Positions 26,144 to 36,374 are shown, numbered from the stretch's first letter. The stretch: 64,000 nucleotides of DNA from Phytopseudomonas seleniipraecipitans (GCF_900102335.1 NZ_FNBM01000009.1:167387-231386), one strand, 5' to 3'. A program made the numbers and translations. Notes: generated by a model not told the origin, from the sequence alone.

Positions 26144-29100
26144 CGTTTACCGCTCCCCAACAGATATTTGGTCAGCTCTATCAGCCCTTGCACTGGAACC
26201 TCCAGCCAATCGGGTCGATAGCGCGCTTCATACAGAATTTCGTAAGCCGCCTTCTCGATGCAGAACAGCGCCAGAGCGGCCACTTCACCTTCACGGTCAT
26301 GCCAGGCATGAGGCAGGTTCGCGGCAGCCAGGCGATAGGCTTCGTTGAAGGCAGTTCGCGCCTGGCTGCGGTACAGCCCGGCAATGTCATGGCGAGCCTG
26401 CTCGGCCTCGCTGGATACGTCGGCGCTCTGCGCATTGCGCATGGCCATGGCCGCGGCATAATCGAAGGAACGCAACATGCCGGCGACATCCTTGAGCGGA
26501 CTGTAGAACGCCCGACGCTCGTCCAGCGTGCGGGTCGGCTCGCCCTCGAAGTCGATCAGGTACGCGTCGCCCTGCACGACCAATACCTGGCCGAGGTGCA
26601 AGTCGCCGTGTACGCGCATACGGATGCCACCCGCCGAGCGGCGCGCCAGGTCGTCGACAAGAGCGATGATCTGCTCGTGGCGGGCGGCGAGCCAGTCAGC
26701 CTGATTGGCAGCCTCGCTCGGCAAATGCCCGCGGCCCTCGGCGATCACATTCAGCGCTTCGTTGACCTGCGCGGCGATGCTTTTCGACCATTCAGCCACG
26801 TCGGCTTCGGTGGTTTCGTGGTAGCCGAAGTCGGGGTTGTCACTGGCCTGCCCAAGGGCCACATGCATTTCACCCAGGCGGCGGCCCAGCAAACCGGCGA
26901 AGGTTTCCAGCTCAGCCAAGGCGGTGTATTGGTTTTCCTGCTGCGACAGGCCACCGGCCAGTTCGTCGCGGATCGCGCGTTCCAGGTTGTTCTGGGTCCA
27001 CTGCCAGGCATCACCCTGGTTGTTCAGAAAGCCCTGCAGGATCATCAGCGTGTGCGGCACGCCCTGCTCGTCGACCCGGCGCACTTCGCCCAGCAACGGT
27101 GCGATGTGTTCGAAGCCGGCCGCCGTCAGATAACCACCCACCTCGGCTTCAGGATGAATGCCGGGCAGTACGCGGCGCACCAGCTTGAGCACCGCCTGGT
27201 CGCCGATGATCGCCGAGCTGTTGGATTGCTCGGCAGAAATCAAGCGGATATCAGCCTCTCCGAGGTCGCCCAGTGCCTCGAGGCGCGGCGTCGGCACGAA
27301 CTGAATTTCACTGCCCTGCCAATCGAGCACGCTGCGTGTGTCGAGATGGCGCATCACGTGACGCACGAAGCCGTTGAGCGTGAAGCCGTCGGTCAGCAGG
27401 CCAACCTGGCGACCGCGACGCAAGCGCGCCAGGGCCAACTGCTGGGGCACGCTGCTACCAGCCTCATGCTCGCCGACGAAGCCTAGCGGCACCTGATAGT
27501 GCTCGCTGGCGCCGCTGGCGCGACTGACTTCCACCTCGCTGAGCACGAACAGTTCGTCCGCCTCGCCAAAGGGAATCGCGTAGAGCATCTTCACCTCGCG
27601 CAGGTCTTCGGCCTGCCCGGAGAACCAGCGCCGTTTGGGCAGATACGCGGGTAACGACTCCTGCTCAAGCATGCCGCGTGCAGGGGGCTGCAGCAGCTCA
27701 CTCAGTTCATTCTTGATCACCAGAGTGGTCAGCTCCGGCATGCGTTCGACCGGTGGTACGTGCCAGCTGGGCATTTGCGCCTCCTCGGCGAGCAGAAACC
27801 AGTAAAAGCCATAGGGCGGCAAGGTCAGCAGGTAATTCAGTTGGCCAATCGGCGGGAAGGACGAGCCACCGACCATCTCCACCGGCACCTTGCCCTCATG
27901 CGCGGACAACTCCAGCTCGACCGCCTGAGCAGAACGCGACAGGTTGGCCACGCAGAGAATCAGTTCAGGATTGCCGTCGGCATCAGTGGCCTCGCGCACA
28001 TAGGCCAACACCCGGCGGTTGCTCGGTCTGAGCATCTTCAAGGTGCCGCGGCCGAAAGCGCGGTGCTGCTTGCGAATGGTGAGCATGCGCCGGGTCCAAT
28101 TGAGCAGCGAATGCGGGTCGCGCGACTGGGTTTCCACGTTGATGCTCTGGAAGCCATACAGCGGGTCCATCACTGGCGGCAGCACCAGGCTGGCCGGATC
28201 GGCGCGGGAGAAGCCACCGTTGCGGTCGGGCGACCACTGCATCGGCGTGCGTACACCGTCGCGGTCACCGAGAAAGATGTTGTCGCCCATACCGATCTCG
28301 TCGCCGTAGTACAGCGTCGGTGTGCCCGGCATGGACAGCAGCAGGCTGTTAAGCAACTCGATACGCCGCCGGTCACGCTCGACCAGTGGCGCCAGGCGAC
28401 GGCGAATACCCAGGTTGATGCGCGCGCGACGATCCGCGGCGTAGTAATTCCACAGGTAGTCGCGCTCCTGATCGGTGACCATTTCCAGGGTCAGTTCATC
28501 ATGGTTGCGCAGGAAGATCGCCCACTGGCAGTTATCCGGAATTTCCGGGGTCTGGCGCAGGATGTCGGTGATCGGAAAGCGGTCTTCCTGAGCGATAGCC
28601 ATGTACATGCGCGGCATCAGCGGAAAGTGAAACGCCATGTGGCATTCATCGCCGGGGCCGCCGTCTTGGCCACCAAAATACAGCTGGGTGTCTTCGGGCC
28701 ACTGATTGGCCTCGGCAAGCAACATGCGATCCGGGTACTTGGCGTCCAGCTCGGCGCGAATCTTCTTCAGCACCTCGTGGGTTTCCGGCAGGTTTTCGTT
28801 GTTGGTGCCGTCGCGCTCGATCAGGTACGGAATGGCGTCCAGGCGCAAACCGTCGACGCCCATGTCGAGCCAGAAACGCATCACCCCGAGCACTTCCTTG
28901 AGCACCTGCGGGTTATCGAAATTCAGGTCAGGCTGGTGTGAATAGAAGCGGTGCCAGTAGTACTGCCCCGCTTCTGCATCCCAGGTCCAATTGGATTTCT
29001 CGGTGTCGAGAAAAATGATCCGTGTGCCGTCGTACTTGCCATCATCATCGGACCACACGTAATAGTCGCGCGCCTTGCTGCCGGGCTTCGCTGCACGCGC

Positions 29101-29478
29101 ACGCTTGAACCAGGGATGCTGATCCGAGGTGTGATTGATCACCAGCTCGGTGATCACTCGCAGGCCGCGCTTGTGCGCTTCAGCAATAAACCGGCGAGCG
29201 TCACCCATCGTGCCGTAGTCGGGGTGCACGCCGCGGTACTCGGAGATGTCGTAGCCATCATCGCGGCGCGGCGACGGATAGAACGGCAGCAGCCACAAGG
29301 TGTTGACGCCCAGATCAGCAATGTAATCGAGCTTGGCGATCAGTCCGGCAAAGTCGCCGATGCCATCGTTGTTGGCGTCGAAGAAAGACTTCACGTGCAC
29401 CTGATAGATGATCGCGTCCTTGTACCACTGGGGGTCGTCGAGAAACGCTCCGCGGCGGGCGTCGGCTTTGCGTGACAT
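26140..29478 (-). CDS. treS: Trehalose synthase fused to maltokinase
   Basis: The 1112-residue fusion has two activities. Residues ~1-560 form the GH13 trehalose synthase, which interconverts trehalose and maltose: DPQWYKDAIIYQVHVKSF at the N-terminus, DGLRLDAIPYLIERDGTNNE (nucleophile), MLLAEANQWPED (acid/base) and FLRNHDELTLEM. Residues ~590-1112 form a maltokinase (Mak/Pep2) domain with the kinase-like catalytic motif RMRVHGDLHLGQVLV and the metal motif YLIDFEGEPTR. The product, maltose-1-phosphate, feeds GlgE. It starts 12 bp after glgE, with GGGAG overlapping the glgE stop region. Confidence 0.97.
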   Translation of the reverse strand: MSRKADARRGAFLDDPQWYKDAIIYQVHVKSFFDANNDGIGDFAGLIAKLDYIADLGVNTLWLLPFYPSPRRDDGYDISEYRGVHPDYGTMGDARRFIAEAHKRGLRVITELVINHTSDQHPWFKRARAAKPGSKARDYYVWSDDDGKYDGTRIIFLDTEKSNWTWDAEAGQYYWHRFYSHQPDLNFDNPQVLKEVLGVMRFWLDMGVDGLRLDAIPYLIERDGTNNENLPETHEVLKKIRAELDAKYPDRMLLAEANQWPEDTQLYFGGQDGGPGDECHMAFHFPLMPRMYMAIAQEDRFPITDILRQTPEIPDNCQWAIFLRNHDELTLEMVTDQERDYLWNYYAADRRARINLGIRRRLAPLVERDRRRIELLNSLLLSMPGTPTLYYGDEIGMGDNIFLGDRDGVRTPMQWSPDRNGGFSRADPASLVLPPVMDPLYGFQSINVETQSRDPHSLLNWTRRMLTIRKQHRAFGRGTLKMLRPSNRRVLAYVREATDADGNPELILCVANLSRSAQAVELELSAHEGKVPVEMVGGSSFPPIGQLNYLLTLPPYGFYWFLLAEEAQMPSWHVPPVERMPELTTLVIKNELSELLQPPARGMLEQESLPAYLPKRRWFSGQAEDLREVKMLYAIPFGEADELFVLSEVEVSRASGASEHYQVPLGFVGEHEAGSSVPQQLALARLRRGRQVGLLTDGFTLNGFVRHVMRHLDTRSVLDWQGSEIQFVPTPRLEALGDLGEADIRLISAEQSNSSAIIGDQAVLKLVRRVLPGIHPEAEVGGYLTAAGFEHIAPLLGEVRRVDEQGVPHTLMILQGFLNNQGDAWQWTQNNLERAIRDELAGGLSQQENQYTALAELETFAGLLGRRLGEMHVALGQASDNPDFGYHETTEADVAEWSKSIAAQVNEALNVIAEGRGHLPSEAANQADWLAARHEQIIALVDDLARRSAGGIRMRVHGDLHLGQVLVVQGDAYLIDFEGEPTRTLDERRAFYSPLKDVAGMLRSFDYAAAMAMRNAQSADVSSEAEQARHDIAGLYRSQARTAFNEAYRLAAANLPHAWHDREGEVAALALFCIEKAAYEILYEARYRPDWLEVPVQGLIELTKYLLGSGKR

Positions 29479-29490
29479 TGAATGACTCCC

Positions 29491-31515
29491 TCAGCTCGCC
29501 ACGCGAATACGCCAGATACCGAACGGCTGATGCCACGGCTCGATACGCATCCATTGCACCTTGCCGTGCCACTGCCAGGTGTGGCCGGTCATCAGGTCTT
29601 CGCCCTCGGTGGTGGCGTTGTCATCCAGGCCCAGCTCCCACAGCGGCAATTCGAAGTTGGCCTCCTGGGCGTTGTGCGGATCGAGGCTGATGGCAACCAG
29701 GATGAAGTTCTTGCGGTCAGCAGTGCGCTTGCCGAAATACAGGATGTTGTCGTTCCAGCAGGTGTACGCCTTGAAGCCCAGATGCGTCTGCAAGGCCGGG
29801 TTGAGACGGCGGATACGGTTGAGTTGGGCGATCTCGGCGACAATGTTGCCTGGCGCCTGATAGTCGCGAACGCGGATCTCGTACTTCTCCGAATCCAGGT
29901 ACTCCTCCTTGCCCGGTACCGGCAGCGACTCGCAGATCTCGAAGCCCGAGTACATGCCCCACAGGCCCGAGCCCATGGTCGCCAGCGCCGCGCGAATGAG
30001 GAACCCGGCACGGCCGTTGTGGTGCAGGAAGTACGGGTTGATGTCCGGCGTGTTGACGAAGAAGTTCGGCCGGTAGCAATCGCGCCACGGCGCTTCGTTC
30101 AGCTCGGTTAGGTATGCCTCCAGCTCGGCCTTGGTGTTGCGCCAGGTGAAGTAGGTGTAGCTCTGGGTAAAGCCGAGCTTGCCGAGGCGCGCCATCATCG
30201 CCGGACGGGTGAAAGCCTCGGCGAGAAACATCACCTGCGGGTGCGTCTTGCGGATATCGGCGATCAACCATTCCCAGAACGGCAGCGGCTTGGTGTGCGG
30301 GTTGTCGACGCGGAACTGGTACACGCCCAGTTCGACCCAGCCGCGTACCACGTCACGCAGCGCCAGCCACAGTTCGGGGATCGCGTCCTGGGCGTAAAAG
30401 TCGACGTTGACGATATCTTCATACTTCTTCGGCGGGTTTTCCGCATGGCGGATGCTGCCGTCCGGGCGCCAGCTGAACCAGCCGGGATGCTGTTGCAGCC
30501 ACGGGTGATCAGGCGAGCACTGAATAGCGAAATCCAGGGCGATTTCCAGGTCATGTTCGCGCGCCGCCTCGACCAGGGCGATAAAGTCCTCGCGGGTCCC
30601 GAGTTGCGGGTGAATCGCGTCATGGCCGCCCTCGTGGCTGCCGATCGCGTAAGGGCTGCCGGGATCTTCCGGGCCGGCGGTCAGCGAATTGTTGCGGCCC
30701 TTGCGGTGGGTGGTGCCGATGGGATGGATGGGCGGAAAATAGAGGACGTCGAAGCCCATCGTCTGAATGGCCGGCAAGCGCTTGATCACGTCCCTCAGCG
30801 AACCGTGGCGAGTGGGATCATCGGTTTCGGAACGGGGAAAGAGTTCGTACCAACTGGCGAAACGCGCCAGCGGACGCTCGACATCGAGCAGGTAGACAGC
30901 GCTGCGAGTGCGATGCGGGTGCCCTTCAGCGCGACGTACCGCAGCTTGAGTATCGGGCGCCAGCAGCAATGCCACGCGCTCGTCGAGGCTCTGCAATTCG
31001 CCCAGCTCATCGACCACAGCCTGCAGCGTCATGGCCAGATCGCCTTCGGCGCGCCCGGCAGCCTCGCGCAACAGCGCTTCGCCCTCCTGCAGCTCCAGGT
31101 TGATGGTCACCCCGGCGCCGAATTTTTTCGACAGCTCATAGCAATAACTGGCGTAGATGTCCCACCAGGCCTCGATGAGAAACTCGACTTCACCGACTTT
31201 CTGCGGCGTGATCACTGCCTGCCAGCGATCGTGGCCGATGTCTTCCAATGGCTCACGATGCCAGTGCTCGGCGCCCTGATCTCGCCACAGCACTTCACCC
31301 GCGAGTTTGTCGTGACCATCGGCAAAAATCAGCGCGCTGACCGTTACCTCATCGCCGGCTATCGCCTTGACTGCGAAACGGCCCTGCTCGACCTGCGGCT
31401 CCACTTCTTCGATGGCCAGGCGTGGTAACTCCAGCGCCTGTTCAAGTGACAACTGACCATGACTCAGACGGACAGGCTCTTGCAGATAAGGGGTTTGCAG
31501 TTGAGCAGACGGCAT
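29491..31515 (-). CDS. glgE: Alpha-1,4-glucan:maltose-1-phosphate maltosyltransferase
   Basis: The 674-residue GH13_3 enzyme transfers maltose from maltose-1-phosphate to the non-reducing end of alpha-glucan. The all-beta N-terminal domain contains FPRSETDDPTRHGSLRDVIK; the barrel contains DVLYFPPIHPIGTTHRKGRN, FRVDNPHTKPLPFWEWLI with the nucleophile Asp and the adjacent Asn-Pro typical of GlgE, and MFLAEAFTRPAMM with the acid/base Glu. GGAG lies 9 bp before the ATG. It is the first gene of the operon. Confidence 0.97.
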   Translation of the reverse strand: MPSAQLQTPYLQEPVRLSHGQLSLEQALELPRLAIEEVEPQVEQGRFAVKAIAGDEVTVSALIFADGHDKLAGEVLWRDQGAEHWHREPLEDIGHDRWQAVITPQKVGEVEFLIEAWWDIYASYCYELSKKFGAGVTINLELQEGEALLREAAGRAEGDLAMTLQAVVDELGELQSLDERVALLLAPDTQAAVRRAEGHPHRTRSAVYLLDVERPLARFASWYELFPRSETDDPTRHGSLRDVIKRLPAIQTMGFDVLYFPPIHPIGTTHRKGRNNSLTAGPEDPGSPYAIGSHEGGHDAIHPQLGTREDFIALVEAAREHDLEIALDFAIQCSPDHPWLQQHPGWFSWRPDGSIRHAENPPKKYEDIVNVDFYAQDAIPELWLALRDVVRGWVELGVYQFRVDNPHTKPLPFWEWLIADIRKTHPQVMFLAEAFTRPAMMARLGKLGFTQSYTYFTWRNTKAELEAYLTELNEAPWRDCYRPNFFVNTPDINPYFLHHNGRAGFLIRAALATMGSGLWGMYSGFEICESLPVPGKEEYLDSEKYEIRVRDYQAPGNIVAEIAQLNRIRRLNPALQTHLGFKAYTCWNDNILYFGKRTADRKNFILVAISLDPHNAQEANFELPLWELGLDDNATTEGEDLMTGHTWQWHGKVQWMRIEPWHQPFGIWRIRVAS

Positions 31516-31557
31516 CGAAACGGGCTCCTCACGCCTTGCAGGCGTATAAGCTGTTGC

Positions 31558-31597
31558 CCCATGGCATGCGCCATGGGCCGTACGCGAAAGTGCGTAC
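31558..31597. promoter_or_regulatory. Two adjacent inverted repeats in the glgE leader
   Basis: CCCATGGC-ATGC-GCCATGGG (31558-31577) is a perfect 8-bp-arm palindrome. It is followed at 31580-31597 by GTACGC-GAAAGT-GCGTAC with perfect 6-bp arms. They lie 43-83 bp upstream of the glgE start, within its probable leader. They could be an operator or RNA hairpins; which one cannot be told. The gap between glgE and ligD (31516-31801) shows no convincing gene. Confidence 0.5.
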
Positions 31598-31801
31598 CTG
31601 AATGCGGATTGGTCACGGTGTACTGCAGCCGGTAACGCTGTTGCGTCATAACGCCTTTGGAGTTCAAAAGGCCTCGACGATCAGGGTCATTCTCCGTTGC
31701 GAGGTAGCGCGACCTGTCTATCTCCGAACCTGCCGGATTGAGCTAAGTTCAGAGTTTCCAAAGTGCCGCTGACGCGCTGCAACGCAGCTGGCATCGAGCT
31801 A

Positions 31802-34372
31802 TCACGGCGCGTCGACCCCCAGTTTTTTCCACATGCCGCGAGTGATTCGCTGCCGGTTGGCATAGCCCTCCCAGGGGTCGCCCTGCAACTGCGCCAGTCG
31901 CTGTTGCAGGTTGCCGATGTGCCACTGCGCTGAATGTTGCAGCTGGGCCAGCTCCTCGCGGCGGATCGGCACGGAAACCGGCAGCCCGGGCCGTGCCCGC
32001 ACCGAATAGGCGGCCACCGTGCTGGCGCCACGCCCATTGCGCAGATAGTCCAGATAGACCTTGCCGATGCGGTTCTTCGGCCCCATGCGGGCGCTGAAAC
32101 GGTCCGGCAGTTCACTGGCCATGAATTGCGAAACTGCTTTCCCAAATGCCTTCAAGGTGTCCCAGTCAACATGTCGTGCGAGCGGCACCACCAGGTGCAT
32201 GCCGCTACCGCCACTGGTCTTGAGAAAGACCTCAAGGCCCAACTCGTCGAGCACTGACAAACTGAGCCGCGTCGCTTCGGCGATAGCGCGCCAAGGCAAG
32301 GCTGGATCGGGATCAAGGTCGAGGATCAGCCGATCCGGTCGCTCGAGGCTGGCGTATTCGGCGTTCCAAGTGTGCAGCTCGACGGTGCCCATCTGCACGG
32401 CGCCGACCAGTGCCGGCACGCTATCGATCGCCATCAGCCGGTCGTGCCCAGGATCGAGCGCCGGGTCGAGGTGGCGGATATTGGGAATCGACAGGCGCTC
32501 GGCATGTTTCTGGAAGAACTGCTCATCGCCCACACCGCTTGGCGCGCGTAGCAACGACACCGGGCGCTTACGTATTTCCGGTAGCAGCCACTCGGCGATC
32601 TCTGCGTAAAACCTGGCGAGGTCGGCCTTGGTGGTGCCGCTCTGTGAATCGATGACCCGCTCCGGGTGGCTGACGGACACCTCGGCGATGGTCTCTCTGC
32701 CCTGGCGACGCGGCTTGGCAACCGCAGGCTTTGGCGGCGCCTTGAGATCCTTTGCCGAGGCAGCGTGTTCGCGAACGATCTGTTCGACCGGCTTGTCGCT
32801 GCGCTCGCCAACGAATGCACCCTGGCGAACCAGCCCATCGTTGGTCCACCCGGCGAAGGCCACCTCCACCACCATTTGCGGCTCGATCCACTGCACTCCC
32901 CGCCGCTGCGCCGCGCTCGGTTGCTTATGCAGCGGTGAATCCTTGCGGGCCAGCGCCTGCATACGTTCGTGCAGGCTGCTCAACAACGTTTGGTTGAAGC
33001 CGGTACCCACACGCCCGGCATAGCGCAGGCCGTCGGCATCATTGACTGCCAGCAGCAACGCGCCAAATCCTGAGCGGCTACCCTGGGGCTTGGTAAAGCC
33101 CACCACCACGAACTCCTGACGTTGGCGGCATTTGAGCTTGATCCAGTCAGGGCTGCGCGCAGAGCGATAAGGGCTACCCGCACGCTTGCCGATCACCCCC
33201 TCCAGGCCGAGCGCACAGGCGCTGTCGAGTACGCTTTGGTGGTCGACGCTGAACGCTTCTGAGAAGCGCAGCAGGCTGCGCCGTTTCGGCAGTTTCTTCT
33301 GCAACAAGGCACGCCGTTCCTGTACCGGCAGGCTGCGTTGGTCCTGGCCGTCGAGCCAGGGCGCATCGAAAAGGAAATACACCACATCGGCACTGCGCTG
33401 CTCGTCGAAGGCATTCTGCAGAGCCTGAAAATCCGGCATGCCGTGCTCGTCGAGCACCACTGCTTCGCCATCCAGCCAGCTGTCGCCAAGCTTGAGCTTG
33501 GCCAGCGCCGCGGCTTGGGGCGCCAGACGCTGCGTCCAGTCATGGCCATTGCGGCTGAACAGCTTCACCTCACCATCGGTGACGCGCGTCAGAATGCGAT
33601 AACCATCGTATTTGACTTCATACGTCCAATCGCCGGTCGGCGGCTCACTGACCAGGGTTGCCAATTGCGGCGAGAGAAAATCCGGCATCGGCTCGTCCTG
33701 GTGCTTGCCGCCTGCCTTCGCCCGGGTCGCCGGCTTCGAAGCAGCCTTGCGCTTGCTCTTGGTGGCCGAGGGTTGCGACTGGTTGGCGGCCGGCTTCTGC
33801 ATACCACCAACCAGGGTGCCGCTGATCACGCTGGCTGGCAACTCGCTGACGATGTCGTATTCGGCCGCCGGACGCGCCACGTCGTCCTGCTCCTTGATCA
33901 GCAACCACTGCTGTTTATCGCCGCTGCCCTTCAAGCGCGTGCGCACCAGCGTCCAGGCGCCGCTGAGCTTCTCGCCGATCAACACGAATTTGAGCTTGCC
34001 AGCCTGATACCCCGCAACGGGGTCGCCGTCCGGTTGCCAAATGCCCTGATCCCAGACGATTACATCGCCCGCGCCATAATTGCCTTCGGCGATGCTGCCC
34101 TCGAAGGTCGCATAGTCCAGCGGATGGTCTTCAACATGCACCGCAAGGCGCTTCTGCGACGGGTCGAGGCTCGGCCCTTTGGGCACGGCCCAGCTTTTCA
34201 GCGTGCCCTCCAGCTCCAGGCGGAAGTCGTAGTGCAGATTACGCGCGTCATGCTTTTGCACCACGAAACGCAACGAACCTGCCTTGGAGCGAGGTCGTCG
34301 CGCCGGCTCACGCGGCTCGCTGGTGGACTCGAAATTGCGCTTGCGGTTGTATGCGCTGGGGGCCTTGGCCAT
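31802..34372 (-). CDS. ligD: Multifunctional ATP-dependent DNA ligase D
   Basis: The ATG at 34372 has GAGGTGA 6 bp upstream and gives 856 residues. Domains are in the Pseudomonas order. The 3'-phosphoesterase (residues ~30-180) has FVVQKHDARNLHYDFRLE and AVHVEDHPLDYATFEG. The ATP-dependent ligase has EVKYDGYRI with the adenylated Lys at ~254. The primase/polymerase domain has LILDLDPDPALPWRA with the catalytic Asp pair near 685 and FLKTSGGSGMHLVVPL. A Lys/Ala-rich linker joins the first two. LigD repairs double-strand breaks by end joining with Ku, which lies 11 bp upstream. Confidence 0.97.
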   Translation of the reverse strand: MAKAPSAYNRKRNFESTSEPREPARRPRSKAGSLRFVVQKHDARNLHYDFRLELEGTLKSWAVPKGPSLDPSQKRLAVHVEDHPLDYATFEGSIAEGNYGAGDVIVWDQGIWQPDGDPVAGYQAGKLKFVLIGEKLSGAWTLVRTRLKGSGDKQQWLLIKEQDDVARPAAEYDIVSELPASVISGTLVGGMQKPAANQSQPSATKSKRKAASKPATRAKAGGKHQDEPMPDFLSPQLATLVSEPPTGDWTYEVKYDGYRILTRVTDGEVKLFSRNGHDWTQRLAPQAAALAKLKLGDSWLDGEAVVLDEHGMPDFQALQNAFDEQRSADVVYFLFDAPWLDGQDQRSLPVQERRALLQKKLPKRRSLLRFSEAFSVDHQSVLDSACALGLEGVIGKRAGSPYRSARSPDWIKLKCRQRQEFVVVGFTKPQGSRSGFGALLLAVNDADGLRYAGRVGTGFNQTLLSSLHERMQALARKDSPLHKQPSAAQRRGVQWIEPQMVVEVAFAGWTNDGLVRQGAFVGERSDKPVEQIVREHAASAKDLKAPPKPAVAKPRRQGRETIAEVSVSHPERVIDSQSGTTKADLARFYAEIAEWLLPEIRKRPVSLLRAPSGVGDEQFFQKHAERLSIPNIRHLDPALDPGHDRLMAIDSVPALVGAVQMGTVELHTWNAEYASLERPDRLILDLDPDPALPWRAIAEATRLSLSVLDELGLEVFLKTSGGSGMHLVVPLARHVDWDTLKAFGKAVSQFMASELPDRFSARMGPKNRIGKVYLDYLRNGRGASTVAAYSVRARPGLPVSVPIRREELAQLQHSAQWHIGNLQQRLAQLQGDPWEGYANRQRITRGMWKKLGVDAP

Positions 34373-34383
34373 GACCACTCACC

Positions 34384-35208
34384 TCACTTCGACGAACGCT
34401 TGCGCGCCGGCTTTGAAGAGTTGCCCTCCAGGCTGCGCTTGAGCAGATCGGTAAGGTCGATGACATCGGCGCTCTTGCTTGCCGGTTTGCTCTCGCCGCC
34501 CTCCACGTCTTCGATTTTTCCGGCCTTGGCCTTCTTCTCGACCAGCGCCATGATCTTTTCGCGAAAGGTATCCTGGTACTCGTCCGGCTCCCAGTCGACC
34601 GCCATGTCGCGCACCAGCCGCTTGGCCATGTCGCGCTCGCCCTTGCTCAACTTGGCACCGGTCACCGCCTCGCTCAACTCCAGTGCCTCGATATCCCGCA
34701 CCTCGTCGGGCCAGCGCAGCATCACCAGCAGCAACGCCGAGTCAACGACCATCAGCGCCGCGAGGTGCTGTTTGACGTGCAGCACGACGTGCGCCAACGC
34801 CACCTTGCCGGTGTCCTTGAGGGTCTGCTGCAACAGCGCATAAACCTTCTCGCCGCGCTTGTCCGGCGCCAGGTAATAGGGGCGCTCGATGTGTTGCAGG
34901 GGAATCGCCTCGGCATCGATGAAGCCGAAGATATCGATGGTCTGGGTGGATTCGGGGTGAGCAGCGCGAATCTCGTCCTCGCTGATGATCACGTAGCGGC
35001 CCTTCTCGACCTGCACGCCCTTGGCGATGTGCTCCTTGTCGACTTCCTTGCCGGTGGCCTTGTTGACACGCTTGTAGCCGACCGGCTCCATGCTGCGTGA
35101 GTCGAGCCAGTCGAAGTCGATGCCCTGCGATGAAGTGGCCGATACCAGCGAAACAGGAATATGGACCAGCCCGAAGCTGATCGCCCCTTTCCAGATTGCA
35201 CGCGCCAT
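34384..35208 (-). CDS. ku: Non-homologous end-joining protein Ku
   Basis: The 274-residue protein is bacterial Ku: MARAIWKGAISFGLVHIPVS at the N-terminus, IDIFGFIDAEAIPLQHIERPYYL and KVALAHVVLHVKQHLAAL in the core beta-barrel. A Lys-rich C-terminal tail (KPARKRSSK) is typical of DNA-interacting Ku tails. Ku rings thread on DNA ends and recruit LigD. It forms a two-gene operon with ligD, close to the trehalose/GlgE genes as in other pseudomonads. Confidence 0.97.
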   Translation of the reverse strand: MARAIWKGAISFGLVHIPVSLVSATSSQGIDFDWLDSRSMEPVGYKRVNKATGKEVDKEHIAKGVQVEKGRYVIISEDEIRAAHPESTQTIDIFGFIDAEAIPLQHIERPYYLAPDKRGEKVYALLQQTLKDTGKVALAHVVLHVKQHLAALMVVDSALLLVMLRWPDEVRDIEALELSEAVTGAKLSKGERDMAKRLVRDMAVDWEPDEYQDTFREKIMALVEKKAKAGKIEDVEGGESKPASKSADVIDLTDLLKRSLEGNSSKPARKRSSK

Positions 35209-35355
35209 GTGTGAAACCCCGCGAGATGAACGTCTACGGGTGACCGGGCGGTGAAAATAAAAGTTTCAGTGATCCGCCGGAGGGCAGCGGGCGGTGAACA
35301 AGCAGATAAGGCCGCACTGCAGCAGCGCAGTACAGATCAACAAGCGGCAGAACCG

Positions 35356-35598
35356 CTAAAGGGCTACGCCGTCGCGATAGATCACGCTGCCGTCGATGGT
35401 GATGTCACGGATCTGCCGCAGCATATTGTCAGCAGCTGTCTCCGCCTCGCTTTCGCAGATCGAGCCGGGGGCAGCCACCCAAAGCATCTGCACCGCAGCG
35501 CCGGCGCATTTTGGCTGGTATTCGATCAGGCCAACATAGTGCTGGCCGTCCTTCATGGCGTCCGTCCAGGCAATGCATCCCTTGAAGTTTCTGAACAT
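35356..35598 (-). CDS. Hypothetical small protein
   Basis: The 80-residue frame has AGGAAG 6 bp before its ATG and codon use like its neighbours. The product contains YVGLIEYQPKCAG and a C-terminal ADNMLRQIRDITIDGSVIY. It is probably cytoplasmic, as there is no signal peptide. I do not recognise a named family. It stands alone between ku and the mgtC-like gene. Confidence 0.6.
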   Translation of the reverse strand: MFRNFKGCIAWTDAMKDGQHYVGLIEYQPKCAGAAVQMLWVAAPGSICESEAETAADNMLRQIRDITIDGSVIYRDGVAL

Positions 35599-35665
35599 GG
35601 CGAACTTCCTACCGCTTCAGGTCTACCTGATAGGAGCACGGCTTGGCCCAGGTGTTCCAGGGTTT

Positions 35666-36154
35666 TCAGCGCGCACGCTTCTCGATCCACCGATTGAAGT
35701 GCGGAACGATGTTGAAGATGAAGAATGCCAGCAGCGTGCTCAGCACCGCAGTGGCCTCGCGCCCCAGGCCTACGGTGATGCCGATGGCTGCAGTCAGCCA
35801 GATGCCGGCAGCCGTGGTAAGGCCCTTCACCTCGGACATCGATTCGCCCTTGAGGATGGTCCCCGCGCAGAGAAAACCGATACCCGCCACGAGCCCTTGA
35901 ATGACCCGGCTCATGGCGTCGCTCTCAGCGCCCATCTGAGCAGGCACCAGCACAAATAGCGCAGAACCCATCGCAACCAGCATATGCGTGCGGATACCAG
36001 CGGCTTTGCCATGCGCCTCGCGCTCCAGCCCAAGCAAACCTCCCAGCAACGCAGCCAACAGCAGACGCAGCGTGACCTGAGTGAATTGCTCGGGGCTACT
36101 CAGATCGGAAAATTCGTTGGCCAGCGTGGCCAGTACCTCTTCCCAAAAACTCAC
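35666..36154 (-). CDS. MgtC/SapB family membrane protein
   Basis: I chose the GTG at 36154, preceded by GGGAG 8 bp upstream; the longer frame to 36205 lacks such a site. The 162-residue protein has the MgtC core: VTLRLLLAALLGGLLGLERE, GIRTHMLVAMGSALFVLVP, VIQGLVAGIGFLCAGTIL and GLTTAAGIWLTAAIGITVGLG. These correspond to four or five membrane helices with the conserved Glu-Arg and GAG motifs. MgtC proteins help survival at low Mg2+ and in hosts by modulating ATP synthase. The C-terminal domain of virulence MgtC is absent. Confidence 0.9.
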   Translation of the reverse strand: MSFWEEVLATLANEFSDLSSPEQFTQVTLRLLLAALLGGLLGLEREAHGKAAGIRTHMLVAMGSALFVLVPAQMGAESDAMSRVIQGLVAGIGFLCAGTILKGESMSEVKGLTTAAGIWLTAAIGITVGLGREATAVLSTLLAFFIFNIVPHFNRWIEKRAR

Positions 36155-36374
36155 GATGTTCGCTCCCAGCCTACGGTGATGACCCGGATGCGCATCGCAC
36201 GACAAACAGCTGCTAGCGCTCCGCTATTGACCGTCCATCGGCACATAGGTTTGGGCTTTTTAAGCGCTGACCGTTGGGCAAAAAACCTGAACGTGCTGCC
36301 TGGTCGCCCAGTCTTGATAGATACCGGCGACGTGACTTCATCGCACGCCACAGGCCCGACGAATAGAGGTTCGG

